From positions 1,612,001 to 1,676,000 of the forward strand of contig NZ_CP085345.1 in the NCBI RefSeq assembly GCF_020618415.1: a stretch of 64,000 nucleotides of DNA, given 5' to 3'. The DNA is from Cupriavidus sp. MP-37 (GTDB lineage Bacteria > Pseudomonadota > Gammaproteobacteria > Burkholderiales > Burkholderiaceae). Numbering within the stretch: the stretch's first letter is position 1; each line of letters starts with the position of its first letter. The notes beneath the pieces were generated by a model that saw nothing but the letters and a program-made list of their open reading frames with translations, did not search any database and was not told the origin of the DNA. This document shows, piece by piece, positions 17,566 to 27,147 of this stretch. The translations under genes were made by a program, and so were the position numbers.

Positions 17566-18827
17566 GGGCGGCTCCCGTCGACGCTCAGCACGGGCGGCGG
17601 CAGCAGCCGCCCGGCACGGATCGCGCCCGCCAGCTCGCACAGCACCGCGGCGCCAAGCCCGGAAGCCAGCCCGGCCTCGAACCACAGCACGCCCCGCAGC
17701 GTGGTCAGGTCCAGCAGGTGGGGCGCGACCAGGCACCAGCCGATCACCACCGGCACCTGCATGTAGTTGAAGTGGTTCAGGCCGCGGTTGGCCAGCAGTT
17801 CCCACGCCACGCCGGCAATGCTGTAGGCGCCGGCGCCCAGGCAGGCGATCAGCAGTTCCGAGGTCAGGCCGGCGTAGTTGGCGCCGACCAGGCGCAGCAG
17901 CAGCTCCGGCCACAGCCAGGCCAGCAGCACCAGCGTGCCGGCCGGCAGCGAACCAAGCAGCAGCCAGCCCAGGTACTGGCGCAGCACGTGCTCGCGCGCC
18001 TGCGCGAAGCGCGGCACCACATACGCGCCCACCACGATGCTGACCGGCACCAGCAGCTGGCCGATGCGCGACAGCGCGCCGATCGCCGCGGTCTGGCTGA
18101 CCGCGCCGTAGAACGCGACGATGCCGAAGGCGAACTGCGACTGCAGGCAGTAGAACGCGTCAATGGGAATCTGGCGGCGCGTGATGGCGCGGATCGAACG
18201 CTGGTCCTCGGCCACCGGCTCGGCCGCCTGCGCCGGCAGTTCGCGGCGCAGCCAGCGGCGCACGAACGGCACGCGCAGGCCGGCGAACAGGGTGTTGACC
18301 AGGCTGGCGGCCAGCGCGCTCTGCAGCCCCAGCAGGTAGACGCCCCATGACAGCAGCAGCCGCGCGCCCGACAGGCTGGCATCGAGCGCCTGCAGCGCCG
18401 GCGCCCGGTTGGCGAACAGCAGCACCTGGTCCACCACGCGCGACTGCATGTCGAAATACCACATCGTCAGCAGCGTCAGCAGTAACGCGGCAATGAGCGC
18501 CAGCGAGGCATGGTTGCGGTACATCAGCACGCCCGCGACGATCAGCAGCGGCGGCAGCAGGAAGGCCGAGATGCGCTTGCGCTGCGCCAGCGCCGCGCGC
18601 GTGGCCTGCGCCGCGCGCGCGCGGTCGGGCCAGGTGCGCCCGAGGATGGCATTCAGGCCGAAATGGATCCCGCCCTTGGTGATGATTGACATGGCGCCGA
18701 CGATGGCCCCCGTGACCGTGTAGATCGCGTAGTCGCCCACGCTGAGCCAGTGCGCCAGCAGCAGGCCGGTGATGGCGCCGAGCCCCTGCGACAGCACCGC
18801 GAAGACAAAGATGCGCAGCGCTTTCAT
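17562..18827 (-). CDS. Polysaccharide flippase, Wzx/PST family
   Basis: 421 residues with about 12 hydrophobic helices. The N-terminal pattern (VFAVLSQGLGAITGLLLAHW, LSVGDYAIYTVTGAIVGAMS) is typical of the MATE-like polysaccharide transporter family that flips undecaprenol-linked repeat units across the inner membrane. It partners the Wzy-type protein and the Wza/Wzc export set. Its start ATG at 18827 overlaps the stop of the upstream glycosyltransferase by 4 bp (ATGA). It is the only Wzx-like gene seen in the window. Confidence 0.8.
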   Translation of the reverse strand: MKALRIFVFAVLSQGLGAITGLLLAHWLSVGDYAIYTVTGAIVGAMSIITKGGIHFGLNAILGRTWPDRARAAQATRAALAQRKRISAFLLPPLLIVAGVLMYRNHASLALIAALLLTLLTMWYFDMQSRVVDQVLLFANRAPALQALDASLSGARLLLSWGVYLLGLQSALAASLVNTLFAGLRVPFVRRWLRRELPAQAAEPVAEDQRSIRAITRRQIPIDAFYCLQSQFAFGIVAFYGAVSQTAAIGALSRIGQLLVPVSIVVGAYVVPRFAQAREHVLRQYLGWLLLGSLPAGTLVLLAWLWPELLLRLVGANYAGLTSELLIACLGAGAYSIAGVAWELLANRGLNHFNYMQVPVVIGWCLVAPHLLDLTTLRGVLWFEAGLASGLGAAVLCELAGAIRAGRLLPPPVLSVDGSRP

Positions 18828-20029
18828 GGCGTGCCGCCCGGGGTGGCGCTGGTGACGGCATCGGCGGCAGGCGTGGGCGCCGGCCGCTCGCTGACGATGT
18901 CGAGCAGCCGCTGGGCGCTCTGGCGCACCTCGAAGCGCCGCAGGAAGCAGGCTTGCGCCTGCATCCGCATGCGCGCCTGCGCCGCGGGCTCGGCCTGCAG
19001 CCACTGGCGCAGGCAGGCGCCGGTGCCCTCGGCGGTATCGGCGCCGGCCAGCCCGGCGCCATCGGCAACGATTTCACGCCAGATGTTGACCTTGTCCGAG
19101 ATCAGCACCGGCACGCCGCAGCCCAGCGCCTCGGCCACCGCCACGCCAAAGTTCTCCTGGTGCGACGGCAGGCAGAAGACTTCGGCCGCGTGATAGGCGC
19201 CCCATTTCAGGTCGCCCGACAGCATGCCGGTCCAGCTGAGCCGCTGGGCCAGCCCCAGGCGCCCGGCCTGCCGCGCCAGGCGCTCGCGCAGCGCCGCCTC
19301 GACCGGGCCCGCCAGCACCAGCTGCAGCCGCGGGTCGGCACCGGCGACGCCGGCAAAGGCCTCGATCAGCAGGTCGCACCCCTTCTTCTCGTGGATCCGG
19401 CCCAGGAACAGCACGATGCGCTTGCCGCGCAGCGCCGGGAACGCGGCGAGGAAGACCTCGCGCAGCGGCGCGGCCGCGGTGGGCGGCTGCGCGGTGCCGT
19501 ATCCCGCCACCAGCTCGCGGCAGCGATAGGGCCAGAACGCATTGCGCGAACGGCGCTGCTCTTCCTCGCAGGTGAACAGCACCGCGCGCGCGCCGCGCAG
19601 CACCCAGTAGTCGCCGAGCAGCCAGTACAGGCTCTTCTTGATGTGCTTGAGCGGATAGCGCTCGCGGAACCACGGATCGAGCATGCCGTGGGTAAACACA
19701 AAGTACGGCACCGGACCGCCGCGCAGCGCGAGGCAGGTGGCGAGCGCATGGAACTGCCACAGGCCTTCGACCAGCACGGCGTCGTAGTCGCGCGCATGGG
19801 CGCGCAGCCACGCCAGCATCCTGGGGTTGAAGCCGTATTTGGTCGAGGTCGGCCCCAGGGCGATCACGTTCATCTCGCTGGCGCGCACGAACGGTGCGTC
19901 AGGTGCGTCGCCGCAGCACACGTCGATGTCGGCGCCACGTTCGCGCAGCGGCAGGCGCAATTGGCGGATGCCTTCGATGGGACCGCCCCCGGCGGGGTCG
20001 ATGGAGGGTATGACGTGCAGCAATCTCAT
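18824..20029 (-). CDS. Family 4 glycosyltransferase
   Basis: 401 residues. N-terminus MRLLHVIPSIDPAGGGPIEG then IRQLRLPLRERGADIDVCCG; FVFTHGMLDPWFRERYPLKH marks a subgroup common in Burkholderiales EPS loci. Donor half: IVLFLGRIHEKKGCDLLIEA and LPSHQENFGVAVAEALGCGV then PVLISDKVNIWREIV. First gene of the minus-strand block that runs to 13728, so the promoter for that block should lie in the 20030-20298 divergent gap. Specificity unknown. Confidence 0.87.
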   Translation of the reverse strand: MRLLHVIPSIDPAGGGPIEGIRQLRLPLRERGADIDVCCGDAPDAPFVRASEMNVIALGPTSTKYGFNPRMLAWLRAHARDYDAVLVEGLWQFHALATCLALRGGPVPYFVFTHGMLDPWFRERYPLKHIKKSLYWLLGDYWVLRGARAVLFTCEEEQRRSRNAFWPYRCRELVAGYGTAQPPTAAAPLREVFLAAFPALRGKRIVLFLGRIHEKKGCDLLIEAFAGVAGADPRLQLVLAGPVEAALRERLARQAGRLGLAQRLSWTGMLSGDLKWGAYHAAEVFCLPSHQENFGVAVAEALGCGVPVLISDKVNIWREIVADGAGLAGADTAEGTGACLRQWLQAEPAAQARMRMQAQACFLRRFEVRQSAQRLLDIVSERPAPTPAADAVTSATPGGTP

Positions 20030-20298
20030 GGTGCAGGGCGATCTCCGGAATCCGCGCGTCGTGCCCGCACTGTGCCTGGCACTGGTCCCAGGCTGGCGCC
20101 AATGGCAAGCGGGGCCATACGTCCTCGTGCCCGCAGCATGAGCCAGCGCGCCCGCGGGCTCTGTTCGCTGCCACACACCCGCGTGGCCAGCGCCGGCGCC
20201 GCCCGGCCAATGTGGACCAGCGCACCGAGCCGGCCCCCGCAGCGCACCAGAATGGCCTGCACTGGCGCCATCCGCATGGCGCGCACCGGGTCCCTGCC

Positions 20299-21024
20299 AT
20301 GCCGATTCCGATCCTGATGTACCACCAGATCGACGCGCCGCCGCCACGCCGCTCGCCCGGGCGCGGGCTGTGGGTGCCGCCCGCGCGCTTTCGCCGGCAG
20401 ATGCGGCTGATGCACCGGCTCGGCTATCGCGGCCTGAGCATGCGCGACCTGATGCCGTACCTGCACGGCGAGCGCAGCGGCAAGGTGTTCGGCATCACCT
20501 TCGACGACGGCTTCCGCAACGTGTTCGAGCACGCCATGCCCGCGCTGGATGCGCTGGGCTTCACCGCCACCAATTACTTTGTCTCGCGCCAGCTGTCGGG
20601 CAGCAATGTCTGGGACCGCGACCTGGGCATCCGCCCCGCGGCGCTGATGAGCGTGGCGCAGATGCGCGCCTGGCACCAGCGCGGCCATGAGGTCGGATCG
20701 CATACGCTGGATCATGTCGACCTGCGCCGCATGGCGCCGCACGAGGCGCGCCGGCAGATCGCCGCGTCCAAGGACGAGCTGGAGCAGTGGCTGGGCGTGC
20801 CGGTGACGGCCTTCTGCTATCCCTACGGCAGCCAGGATGCCGCGCACCGGGAGATGGTGCGCGAGGCAGGCTACGCCAACGCCACCATCACCGCGCGCGG
20901 CCTGGCCCGCGCCAGCGACGACCCGTTCGGCCTGCCCCGCGTCAGCGTCTATTGCGCCACCGGCATGCTCGGCTTCCTGCGCAAGTGCCTGACCGCGCAT
21001 GAGGACCGCTGGCGCGAAGCCTAG
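20299..21024 (+). CDS. Polysaccharide deacetylase (NodB/CE4 domain)
   Basis: 241 residues. CE4 motif 1 is ITFDDGFRNVF (catalytic Asp plus metal Asp), motif 2 SHTLDHVDL (HxxxH metal histidines, SHTLDH), motif 3 YPYGSQDA. Homologues remove N-acetyl groups from polysaccharide or from a sugar intermediate. No signal peptide is visible (MPIPILMYHQIDAPPPRRSP), so it would act in the cytoplasm on the lipid-linked unit, unlike exported PgaB-type enzymes. Start at 20299; it is divergent from the glycosyltransferase at 20029 and its stop overlaps the stop of the convergent gene at 21021 by 4 bp. Confidence 0.87.
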   Translation: MPIPILMYHQIDAPPPRRSPGRGLWVPPARFRRQMRLMHRLGYRGLSMRDLMPYLHGERSGKVFGITFDDGFRNVFEHAMPALDALGFTATNYFVSRQLSGSNVWDRDLGIRPAALMSVAQMRAWHQRGHEVGSHTLDHVDLRRMAPHEARRQIAASKDELEQWLGVPVTAFCYPYGSQDAAHREMVREAGYANATITARGLARASDDPFGLPRVSVYCATGMLGFLRKCLTAHEDRWREA

Positions 21025-22151
21025 CGGCCTGCTTCGGAACCCTGCTGCTCGGTGTTGAACGGTACCTGCTCGTGCGGCTCGCTGGGATGCTGCGTGAAGC
21101 GCGCGATGGCCTCGGCATAGCGCTGCGCCACCGCCTTGCGTTCATGCTCGCGCAGGAACTGGCGCGTGCCGGCTTCGTCCCGGCGCGACGCGCCGGCCAG
21201 CACGGCGGCCATGGCCGCGTGCAGCGGCTCGGGCGCCGGCTCGACCACCCAGCCGAAGTCGCCGACCGCTTCGGGCAGGCCGCCGCGCTGGCTGACGATC
21301 ACTTCGCAACCCGCCGCCAGGCCTTCCAGCGCGACGATGCCAAACGACTCATAGCCCAGCGACGGCGCCACCAGGCATTGATGCCGCCCCAGCAGCGCGG
21401 CCACGCCGGCGGCGCACTGGCAGCCGGCAAAGTGCACCGCGGCCGCGCAGCCAAGCCCGGCGGCCAGCCGCGCCAGGGCCTCGCGCTCGGGCCCGTCGCC
21501 GACGATGGTCAGGCGCGCGTGCGGCTGCCGCGCGTGCAGGCGCGCGAAGCTGCGCATTAGCAGGTCCACGCCTTTTTCGGACACCAGCCGCCCGACGAAG
21601 ATAAAGCTTCCCGCCGGCCGCGTGCCGGCTGGCGGCGGCGCGGCGAACAGTTCGTCGCGATAGCCGTTGTGGATCACCAGCGGCTGGCCCGGCAGCCAGC
21701 CGGCCAGGTAGTGGCTGACGCAGATGCCGTCATAGAAGCGCGACAGCCAGCGCTTGATCGCACCGCTCCAGGCGCCGCGCGTGTGGCCATGGACCACGTA
21801 GGGGCCGTGGTGCGTCAGCACGATGCGCCGGCGCAGCGCGCTGGCCAGCATCACGTCGTAAAAGGTCAGGCCGACGAACAGCACGCGCCGGTGGCGCAGC
21901 ATGGCGCGCGCGAGCTGCAGCTTGCCGCTGACCCGGGTCACGGTGAACGGGAACGTGGTGGCGTCGCCGGGCGCGGCCGGCGTGCGCGTGGCCAGCTCCA
22001 CCGGATAGCCCAGTTCCGCCAGCCCGCTTGCCAGCTCTTCGGCGAACCGCTCCATGCCGCCGATCAACGGATGGAAGGGGGCGCTGTAGATCAGGATGCT
22101 TGGCAGCGGCGCAGGCGCAGGGGTCTCGCGCAGCCGCAAGGGATGCATCAT
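21021..22151 (-). CDS. Family 4 glycosyltransferase
   Basis: 376 residues; MMHPLRLRETPAPAPLPSIL then IYSAPFHPLIGGMERFAEEL, a typical GT4 opening with the GGxER glycine loop. RIVLTHHGPYVVHGHTRGAW; donor half SFIFVGRLVSEKGVDLLMRS and SLGYESFGIVALEGLAAGCE then VIVSQRGGLPEAV. Two adjacent ATGs (22151, 22148) are possible starts; the long frame upstream has no coding character. Stands alone on the minus strand between two plus-strand genes, so it has its own promoter. Specificity unknown. Confidence 0.85.
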   Translation of the reverse strand: MMHPLRLRETPAPAPLPSILIYSAPFHPLIGGMERFAEELASGLAELGYPVELATRTPAAPGDATTFPFTVTRVSGKLQLARAMLRHRRVLFVGLTFYDVMLASALRRRIVLTHHGPYVVHGHTRGAWSGAIKRWLSRFYDGICVSHYLAGWLPGQPLVIHNGYRDELFAAPPPAGTRPAGSFIFVGRLVSEKGVDLLMRSFARLHARQPHARLTIVGDGPEREALARLAAGLGCAAAVHFAGCQCAAGVAALLGRHQCLVAPSLGYESFGIVALEGLAAGCEVIVSQRGGLPEAVGDFGWVVEPAPEPLHAAMAAVLAGASRRDEAGTRQFLREHERKAVAQRYAEAIARFTQHPSEPHEQVPFNTEQQGSEAGR

Positions 22152-22387
22152 CGCGTCATGGCTCCGGTGGCGCAGCATGCAAGCACGCCTGTGCACGCTG
22201 TGTCCTGCCTGCAGCATGCGCCAGCACCGGGTGCCGTTCCGTGCGCTGGCGCACCTGCGTGGAGCGTGACGGCGGTCACGCCACGCGCTAGCGCTTCCCG
22301 CCCGGCTTCTGTGGCACGGCGCACCGATGCGCCGGCCGGCTTCGCGCGAGCATCGCCGCAATGCCCGCCGTCCCCGGAACGCTCCGT

Positions 22388-22942
22388 ATGATCATCCAGC
22401 ACACCCACCGCACCTCCGGCCCGTCGTTTTCGCTGTCCAACCGTGTGCGCCGGCAGCTATGGAACTGGGTATGGCTGTGGCTGTTCCGCCCCAGCCTGCG
22501 CCCGATGCATGCCTGGCGCGCCGCGCTGCTGCGGCTGTTCGGCGCCCGCCTCGGCCGCGACGCGAGGGTCTATCCCGCGGCGCGGATCTGGGCGCCGTGG
22601 AACCTGGTGATGGGCGAGCATACCGCCGTTGCCGACGGCGTGACCCTCTACAACATCAGCCCGATCACGCTGGGCGACTACGCCATCGTGTCACAAGGCT
22701 CGCACCTGTGCACCGGCTCGCACGACTACAACAGCGAGACCTTCCAGCTGATCGCGTCGCCGATCACGCTGGAGCGCCATGTGTGGGTGTGCGCCGAAGC
22801 GTTCATCTCGCCGGGCGTGACCTTGCCCGAAGGCGCGGTGATTGCGCCGCGCACGGTGGTGACCAAGCCGCTGCGCGAAGCCTGGACGGTGTATGGCGGC
22901 ACCCCCGCGCGCCCCATCGGCCAGCGCCGCCCGCAGCCATGA
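22388..22942 (+). CDS. WcaF-like acetyltransferase (left-handed beta-helix)
   Basis: 184 residues from the ATG at 22388 (MIIQHTHRTSG); an ATG at 22361 would add nine residues with no better ribosome-binding site. LLRLFGARLGRDARVYPAAR, NLVMGEHTAVADGVTLYNIS and SQGSHLCTGSHDYNSETFQL match WcaF, the colanic-acid acetyltransferase of the hexapeptide-repeat family. The catalytic His is in the TGSHDY segment. The end, GGTPARPIG, is the normal family end. First gene of the plus-strand set acetyltransferase, wza, wzb, wzc. It probably O-acetylates a sugar of the repeat unit. Confidence 0.88.
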   Translation: MIIQHTHRTSGPSFSLSNRVRRQLWNWVWLWLFRPSLRPMHAWRAALLRLFGARLGRDARVYPAARIWAPWNLVMGEHTAVADGVTLYNISPITLGDYAIVSQGSHLCTGSHDYNSETFQLIASPITLERHVWVCAEAFISPGVTLPEGAVIAPRTVVTKPLREAWTVYGGTPARPIGQRRPQP

Positions 22943-23118
22943 GCCGCGCGTGCGGCGCCATGCCTGCGGCGCAATCGACCAGTGCGCGGCAGGCCACCCA
23001 AGGCGCCCGCGTCAGTGTGCGAGAGCGCACCGATTCACGCTACCCGCCGCCCTAGGCTGGGAGCATCGGGGGCCTGCCGTCCGAGCGCGGGCGCGCCCCA
23101 ATGTGCAGGAGGAATGTC

Positions 23119-24306
23119 GTGGAAACCAGTCAATGCCGCACCGCTTGCCGCACCGCCAGCCTTACCCACCGCACCCGCCGGTCGCGCCAGCGCTCGCTGC
23201 CGGGCCTGTGCGCCATGCTCGGCGCCGCCCTGCTGCTGGGCGGCTGCGCCGCGTCGCCGGGGATGCACTTCAGCCCGAGTGCGAACGTCGACGCCGTCGG
23301 CCCGGACGCCAAGCCGGACATCACGCCCATCACCATGGACCTGGTGCGCGAGCTGCGCGCCAAGAGCAAGCCCACCAATGACCGTGTCGAAGAACTGTTC
23401 GCCACGCCCAAGCCCTACGTGATCGGCCCCGGCGACATCATCTCGGTGGTGGTGTGGGACCACCCGGAACTGGTGTTCCCGACGCAGACCTACAGCATCG
23501 GCGCCGGCTTCGAGGTCCCGGCCTCGACCGGCGGCTCCAACATGCCGGGCTATGTGGTCAGCCCGAATGGCGACATCCAGTTCCCCTATGCCGGCGTGAT
23601 GAAGGTCTCCGGCAAGACCGCCAACCAGGTCCGCGACGAAATGGCGCGCGTGCTCTCGCGCGTGGTGCGCAATCCGCAGATGACGGTGCGCGTGCTGGGC
23701 TTCCGCAGCCAGCGCGTCTATGTCGACGGCGAGGTCCGCACGCCCGGCATGCTCGCCATCGACGACGCGCCGATGACGCTGGTCGAAGCGCTGAACCGCG
23801 CCGGCGGCGTGCTCAACAACACCGGCGACAACAGCCGCGTGCGCGTCACCCGCGGCGAGCGCAGCTGGTACGTGAATATTCCCGCGATGCTGGCCAAGGG
23901 CATCGATCCGTCGCGCATCCTGCTGCGCTCGGGCGACATCGTGCGCGTCGAGCAGCGCGAGGACAGCAAGGTCTTCGTCACCGGCGAAGTGGTCCGGCCG
24001 AGTTCGCTGCTGATGCGCAACGGGCGCATGACGCTGAACGAGGCGCTGGGCGATGCCGGCGGCGTGAACCCCAACTCCGCCAACGCCGAGCAGATCTACG
24101 TGATCCGCAAGACCGCCAACGATGCGCCCAAGGTGTTCCACCTCGACGGCACCTCGCCGGTGGCGCTGGCGATCGCCGAGGGCTTCGAGCTGGAGCCCAA
24201 GGACGTGGTCTACGTCGACGCGCGCGAAGTGGTGCGGTGGAGCCGTGTCATGAGCCTGCTGGTGAGCCCGATCGTGGGCGTCAACAGCCTGACTACGCGG
24301 CCGTGA
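23119..24306 (+). CDS. wza: Polysaccharide export outer-membrane lipoprotein Wza
   Basis: About 395 residues. GTG at 23119 is chosen because aggagg lies 6 nt before it; an ATG at 23101 would overlap that ribosome-binding site. A long basic leader precedes the lipoprotein signal (LGAALLLGGCAASPG, lipobox LGGC). Then the polysaccharide export domain (YVIGPGDIISVVVWDHPELV, YVVSPNGDIQFPYAGVMKVS) and two SLBB beta-grasp domains (RVYVDGEVRTPGMLAIDDAP; KVFVTGEVVRPSSLLMRNGR). Forms the octameric outer-membrane channel that works with Wzc. Followed 42 bp later by the phosphatase gene. Confidence 0.93.
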   Translation: METSQCRTACRTASLTHRTRRSRQRSLPGLCAMLGAALLLGGCAASPGMHFSPSANVDAVGPDAKPDITPITMDLVRELRAKSKPTNDRVEELFATPKPYVIGPGDIISVVVWDHPELVFPTQTYSIGAGFEVPASTGGSNMPGYVVSPNGDIQFPYAGVMKVSGKTANQVRDEMARVLSRVVRNPQMTVRVLGFRSQRVYVDGEVRTPGMLAIDDAPMTLVEALNRAGGVLNNTGDNSRVRVTRGERSWYVNIPAMLAKGIDPSRILLRSGDIVRVEQREDSKVFVTGEVVRPSSLLMRNGRMTLNEALGDAGGVNPNSANAEQIYVIRKTANDAPKVFHLDGTSPVALAIAEGFELEPKDVVYVDAREVVRWSRVMSLLVSPIVGVNSLTTRP

Positions 24307-24348
24307 GCCATGCTGCCGGCGCCGCCCCTAGTCTCCGATGAAGCCGCG

Positions 24349-24813
24349 ATGATCCGCTCGATCCTGGTGGTGTGCCTGGGCAACCGCTGCCGCAGCCCGA
24401 TGGCCGCCGACCTGCTGCGCCAGGCCTTGCCCGGCTGCAGCATCAGTTCCGCCGGGCTGGCGCCGCCGGTGGGTGCCGGCGCCGATCCGCGCGTGATCCG
24501 GCTGCTGGCCAAGGACGGGCTGGACCTGGCCGCGCACCGCGCGCGCGAACTCGACGACGACATGGTCGACGGCGCCGACCTGGTGCTGGTGATGGACAGC
24601 GAGCAGCGCGAATGGCTGGAGCAGCGCTTCCCGCGGGCGCGCGGCAAGACCTTCCGCCTGTGCGAGGCCGCGCAGGCGGATATTCCCGATCCCTACGGCG
24701 GCTCGCAGGCAATGTTCCTGATCGTGCTGGGGCTGATCCGCGAGGGCGTGCAGGCATGGACGGCACAGATTCAATCCGAAGCACAGGCAACCCGCTACGG
24801 GGAGGCAACATGA
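24349..24813 (+). CDS. wzb: Low-molecular-weight protein tyrosine phosphatase Wzb
   Basis: 154 residues. P-loop VCLGNRCRSPMAADLL (CX5R with catalytic Cys and Arg, then Ser) and the general-acid loop DIPDPYGGS. This is the Wzb-type phosphatase that dephosphorylates the BY-kinase Wzc and so tunes EPS polymerisation and export. ATG at 24349 (MIRSILVVCLGN) is the family start; ATG 24310 would add 13 residues. The stop overlaps the wzc start (ATGA), tight coupling expected for a phosphatase/kinase pair. Confidence 0.93.
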   Translation: MIRSILVVCLGNRCRSPMAADLLRQALPGCSISSAGLAPPVGAGADPRVIRLLAKDGLDLAAHRARELDDDMVDGADLVLVMDSEQREWLEQRFPRARGKTFRLCEAAQADIPDPYGGSQAMFLIVLGLIREGVQAWTAQIQSEAQATRYGEAT

Positions 24814-27059
24814 GCAACATCAAGAACCTGCGAGACTACGAGGCCCAGGCCCCGGAAGGCGAGGAGACGTCGTCGGACCTGACTTCGTATGTCGACGTGC
24901 TGGTCCGTTACCGCTGGACCTTCCTCGCGGTTGCCGCGGCGGTGATTGCCGCGGGCCTGCTGTTCGCGTTGCTGTCCAAGCCGGTCTACCGCGCCGACAT
25001 CCTGGTGCAGGTGGAGGACCAGAACAGCGGCAACGTCAACAACACCAACAAGCCCACCGCCACGGTGTCGCCGGTGTATGACGTCAGGCCCGCCCCTTCG
25101 ACCGAGATCGAGCTGCTGCGCTCGCGCATGGTGGTGGGCAAGGCGGTCGACGCGCTGCAGCTGGACGTGTCCGCGTCGCCGTCCTACTTTCCGGTGATCG
25201 GCGCGGCCGTGGCCGGCTTCAACCGCGAGCTGTCGCAGCCGGGCCTGTTCGGCCGGGGCGGCTATGCGTGGGGCAGCGAGGCGATCACGGTATCGCGCCT
25301 GGAGGTGCCGCCCGCGATGGAGCGCCGGCTGATCACGGTGACCGCGCTGGGCAACGACAAATACCGGGTGGCCTTCGCCAGCGACAATGCCGTGGCCGAA
25401 GGCAGCGTCGGCGTGCCGCTGACGGTGGCGACCCACAGCGGCAAGGTCACCATCGAGGTGACCCAGCTCGAAGGCCGCCCCGGCGCGGTGTTCCATGTCT
25501 CGCGCGTGCCGCGCGCGGTGGCCATTGCCGACCTGCAGAGCAAGCTGATGATCACCGAGCGCGGCAAGCAGAGCGGCGTGATCGGCGTGGCGCTGGAGGG
25601 TACTTCAGCAGAGAAGACCGCCGCCATCCTGAACGAGATCGGCAACGAGTATGTCGAGCAGAACCTGCGCCGCAAGGCGGCCGAGGCCGAGAAATCGCTG
25701 GCTTTCCTGGAGGCGCAGCTGCCGCAGCTCAAGCAGCAGCTGGAAAGCGCCGAGTCGCGCTACAACAACATGCGCAACCAGCGCGGCACCATCGACCTGA
25801 ACGAAGAATCGCGGCTGGTGCTGTCGCAGTCGGTGGCCGCCCAGACCAAGCTGGCCGACCTGCGCCAGCGGCGCCAGGAACTGATTGCGCGCTTCACCCC
25901 CAACCATCCGGCGATCGAGATCATGGACAAGCAGATCGCCGATGTGAACGCCGAGATCGGCGCGGTCGGCAGCAAGATCCAGCGCCTGCCGGATATCGAG
26001 CAGAACGTGCTGCGGCTGATGCGCGATGTCCGGGTCAGCACCGAGATGTACCAGTCGCTGCTGAATGACGTGCAGCAGCTCAGGCTGGTCAAGGCCAGCA
26101 AGATCGGCACGGCGCGGCTGGTGGACCCGGCCGAGGTGCCGATCCGCCCGGTCAAGCCCAACCGCAAGCTGATCGCCGCGGCCTCGGTGCTGCTGGGCCT
26201 GCTGGCCGGCACCGCGGTGGTGGTGCTGCGCCGGCTGTTCGACGGCGGCGTCGCCGATGCGGACGAGATCGAGCGCGAAACCGGCATGACGGTGTACGCC
26301 ACCGTGCCCTACAGCGCCGCGCAGTCGCGCCTGCGCGGCGGGCCCGACATCGACAAGCTGCTCGCCCGGCGCATGCCGGACGACCCGGCGGTGGAAAGCC
26401 TGCGCAGCTTCCGCACCTCGCTGCAGTTTGCCCTGCTCAACAGCGACAGCAACAATGTGGTGGTGATCACCGGTCCGGCGCCGGAGGTGGGCAAGTCGTT
26501 CATCTCGGCCAACTTCGCCACGGTGCTGGCCACCGCCGGGCGCCGCGTGGTGCTGGTCGACGCCGACCTGCGGCGCGGCGGGCTCAACCACCATTTCGGC
26601 AAGCCGCGCGTGCCGGGGCTGACCGAGCTGCTGACCGGCACGCCGCTGGAGCAGGTACTGCAGCGCGACGTGGTGCCAGGACTCGATTTCATCGCCACCG
26701 GTTCCGAACCGCCGCTGGCGGCCGACCTGCTGCAGACGCGCGGCATGGATACGCTGCTGGCCACGCTCCGGAACCGCTACGACGTGGTGCTGCTCGATAC
26801 CCCACCGGTGCTGGCCACTTCCGACGCCGGCGTGCTGGCGACCAAGGCCGGGGCTGTGTTCCTGGTGGCGCGGGCCGATGCCAGCACGGCATCAGAGCTC
26901 AAGGCCACGCGGCGCGCGATCGTGCAGGCGGGGAGCGATATCAAGGGGGTGATTTTCAATGGGCTGAAGGTGGAGGGGCGGTGGTATCGGGCGCATTATC
27001 ACTTCGGGAAGTACCGGTATATGAATCAGTATGGGGGGGCTAGTTCTAAGAGGGCTTAG
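24810..27059 (+). CDS. wzc: Tyrosine-protein kinase/chain-length regulator Wzc
   Basis: 749 residues; ggggagg lies 6 nt before the ATG. Layout: N-terminal Wzz domain with membrane segment TFLAVAAAVIAAGLLFALLS (about 35-55), long periplasmic coiled-coil region (EAEKSLAFLEAQLPQLKQQL and ELIARFTPNHPAIEIMDKQI), second membrane segment LIAAASVLLGLLAGTAVVVL, then the BY-kinase domain with Walker A TGPAPEVGKSFISANFA, Walker A' VVLVDADLRRGGLNHHF and Walker B VVLLDTPPV. The tail is tyrosine-rich (five Tyr in about 17 residues, RWYRAHYHFGKYRYMNQY), the autophosphorylation cluster. The Wzb phosphatase precedes it. Wzc controls chain length and opens the Wza channel. Confidence 0.95.
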   Translation: MSNIKNLRDYEAQAPEGEETSSDLTSYVDVLVRYRWTFLAVAAAVIAAGLLFALLSKPVYRADILVQVEDQNSGNVNNTNKPTATVSPVYDVRPAPSTEIELLRSRMVVGKAVDALQLDVSASPSYFPVIGAAVAGFNRELSQPGLFGRGGYAWGSEAITVSRLEVPPAMERRLITVTALGNDKYRVAFASDNAVAEGSVGVPLTVATHSGKVTIEVTQLEGRPGAVFHVSRVPRAVAIADLQSKLMITERGKQSGVIGVALEGTSAEKTAAILNEIGNEYVEQNLRRKAAEAEKSLAFLEAQLPQLKQQLESAESRYNNMRNQRGTIDLNEESRLVLSQSVAAQTKLADLRQRRQELIARFTPNHPAIEIMDKQIADVNAEIGAVGSKIQRLPDIEQNVLRLMRDVRVSTEMYQSLLNDVQQLRLVKASKIGTARLVDPAEVPIRPVKPNRKLIAAASVLLGLLAGTAVVVLRRLFDGGVADADEIERETGMTVYATVPYSAAQSRLRGGPDIDKLLARRMPDDPAVESLRSFRTSLQFALLNSDSNNVVVITGPAPEVGKSFISANFATVLATAGRRVVLVDADLRRGGLNHHFGKPRVPGLTELLTGTPLEQVLQRDVVPGLDFIATGSEPPLAADLLQTRGMDTLLATLRNRYDVVLLDTPPVLATSDAGVLATKAGAVFLVARADASTASELKATRRAIVQAGSDIKGVIFNGLKVEGRWYRAHYHFGKYRYMNQYGGASSKRA

Positions 27060-27147
27060 GGGTGAGGTCTATTTTGGGTACTGGTGACGACTTCGCTCCT
27101 GGCACGCGTGGCGATTTTCTTGGGCCAGATTCGCGGCATTGCGACGG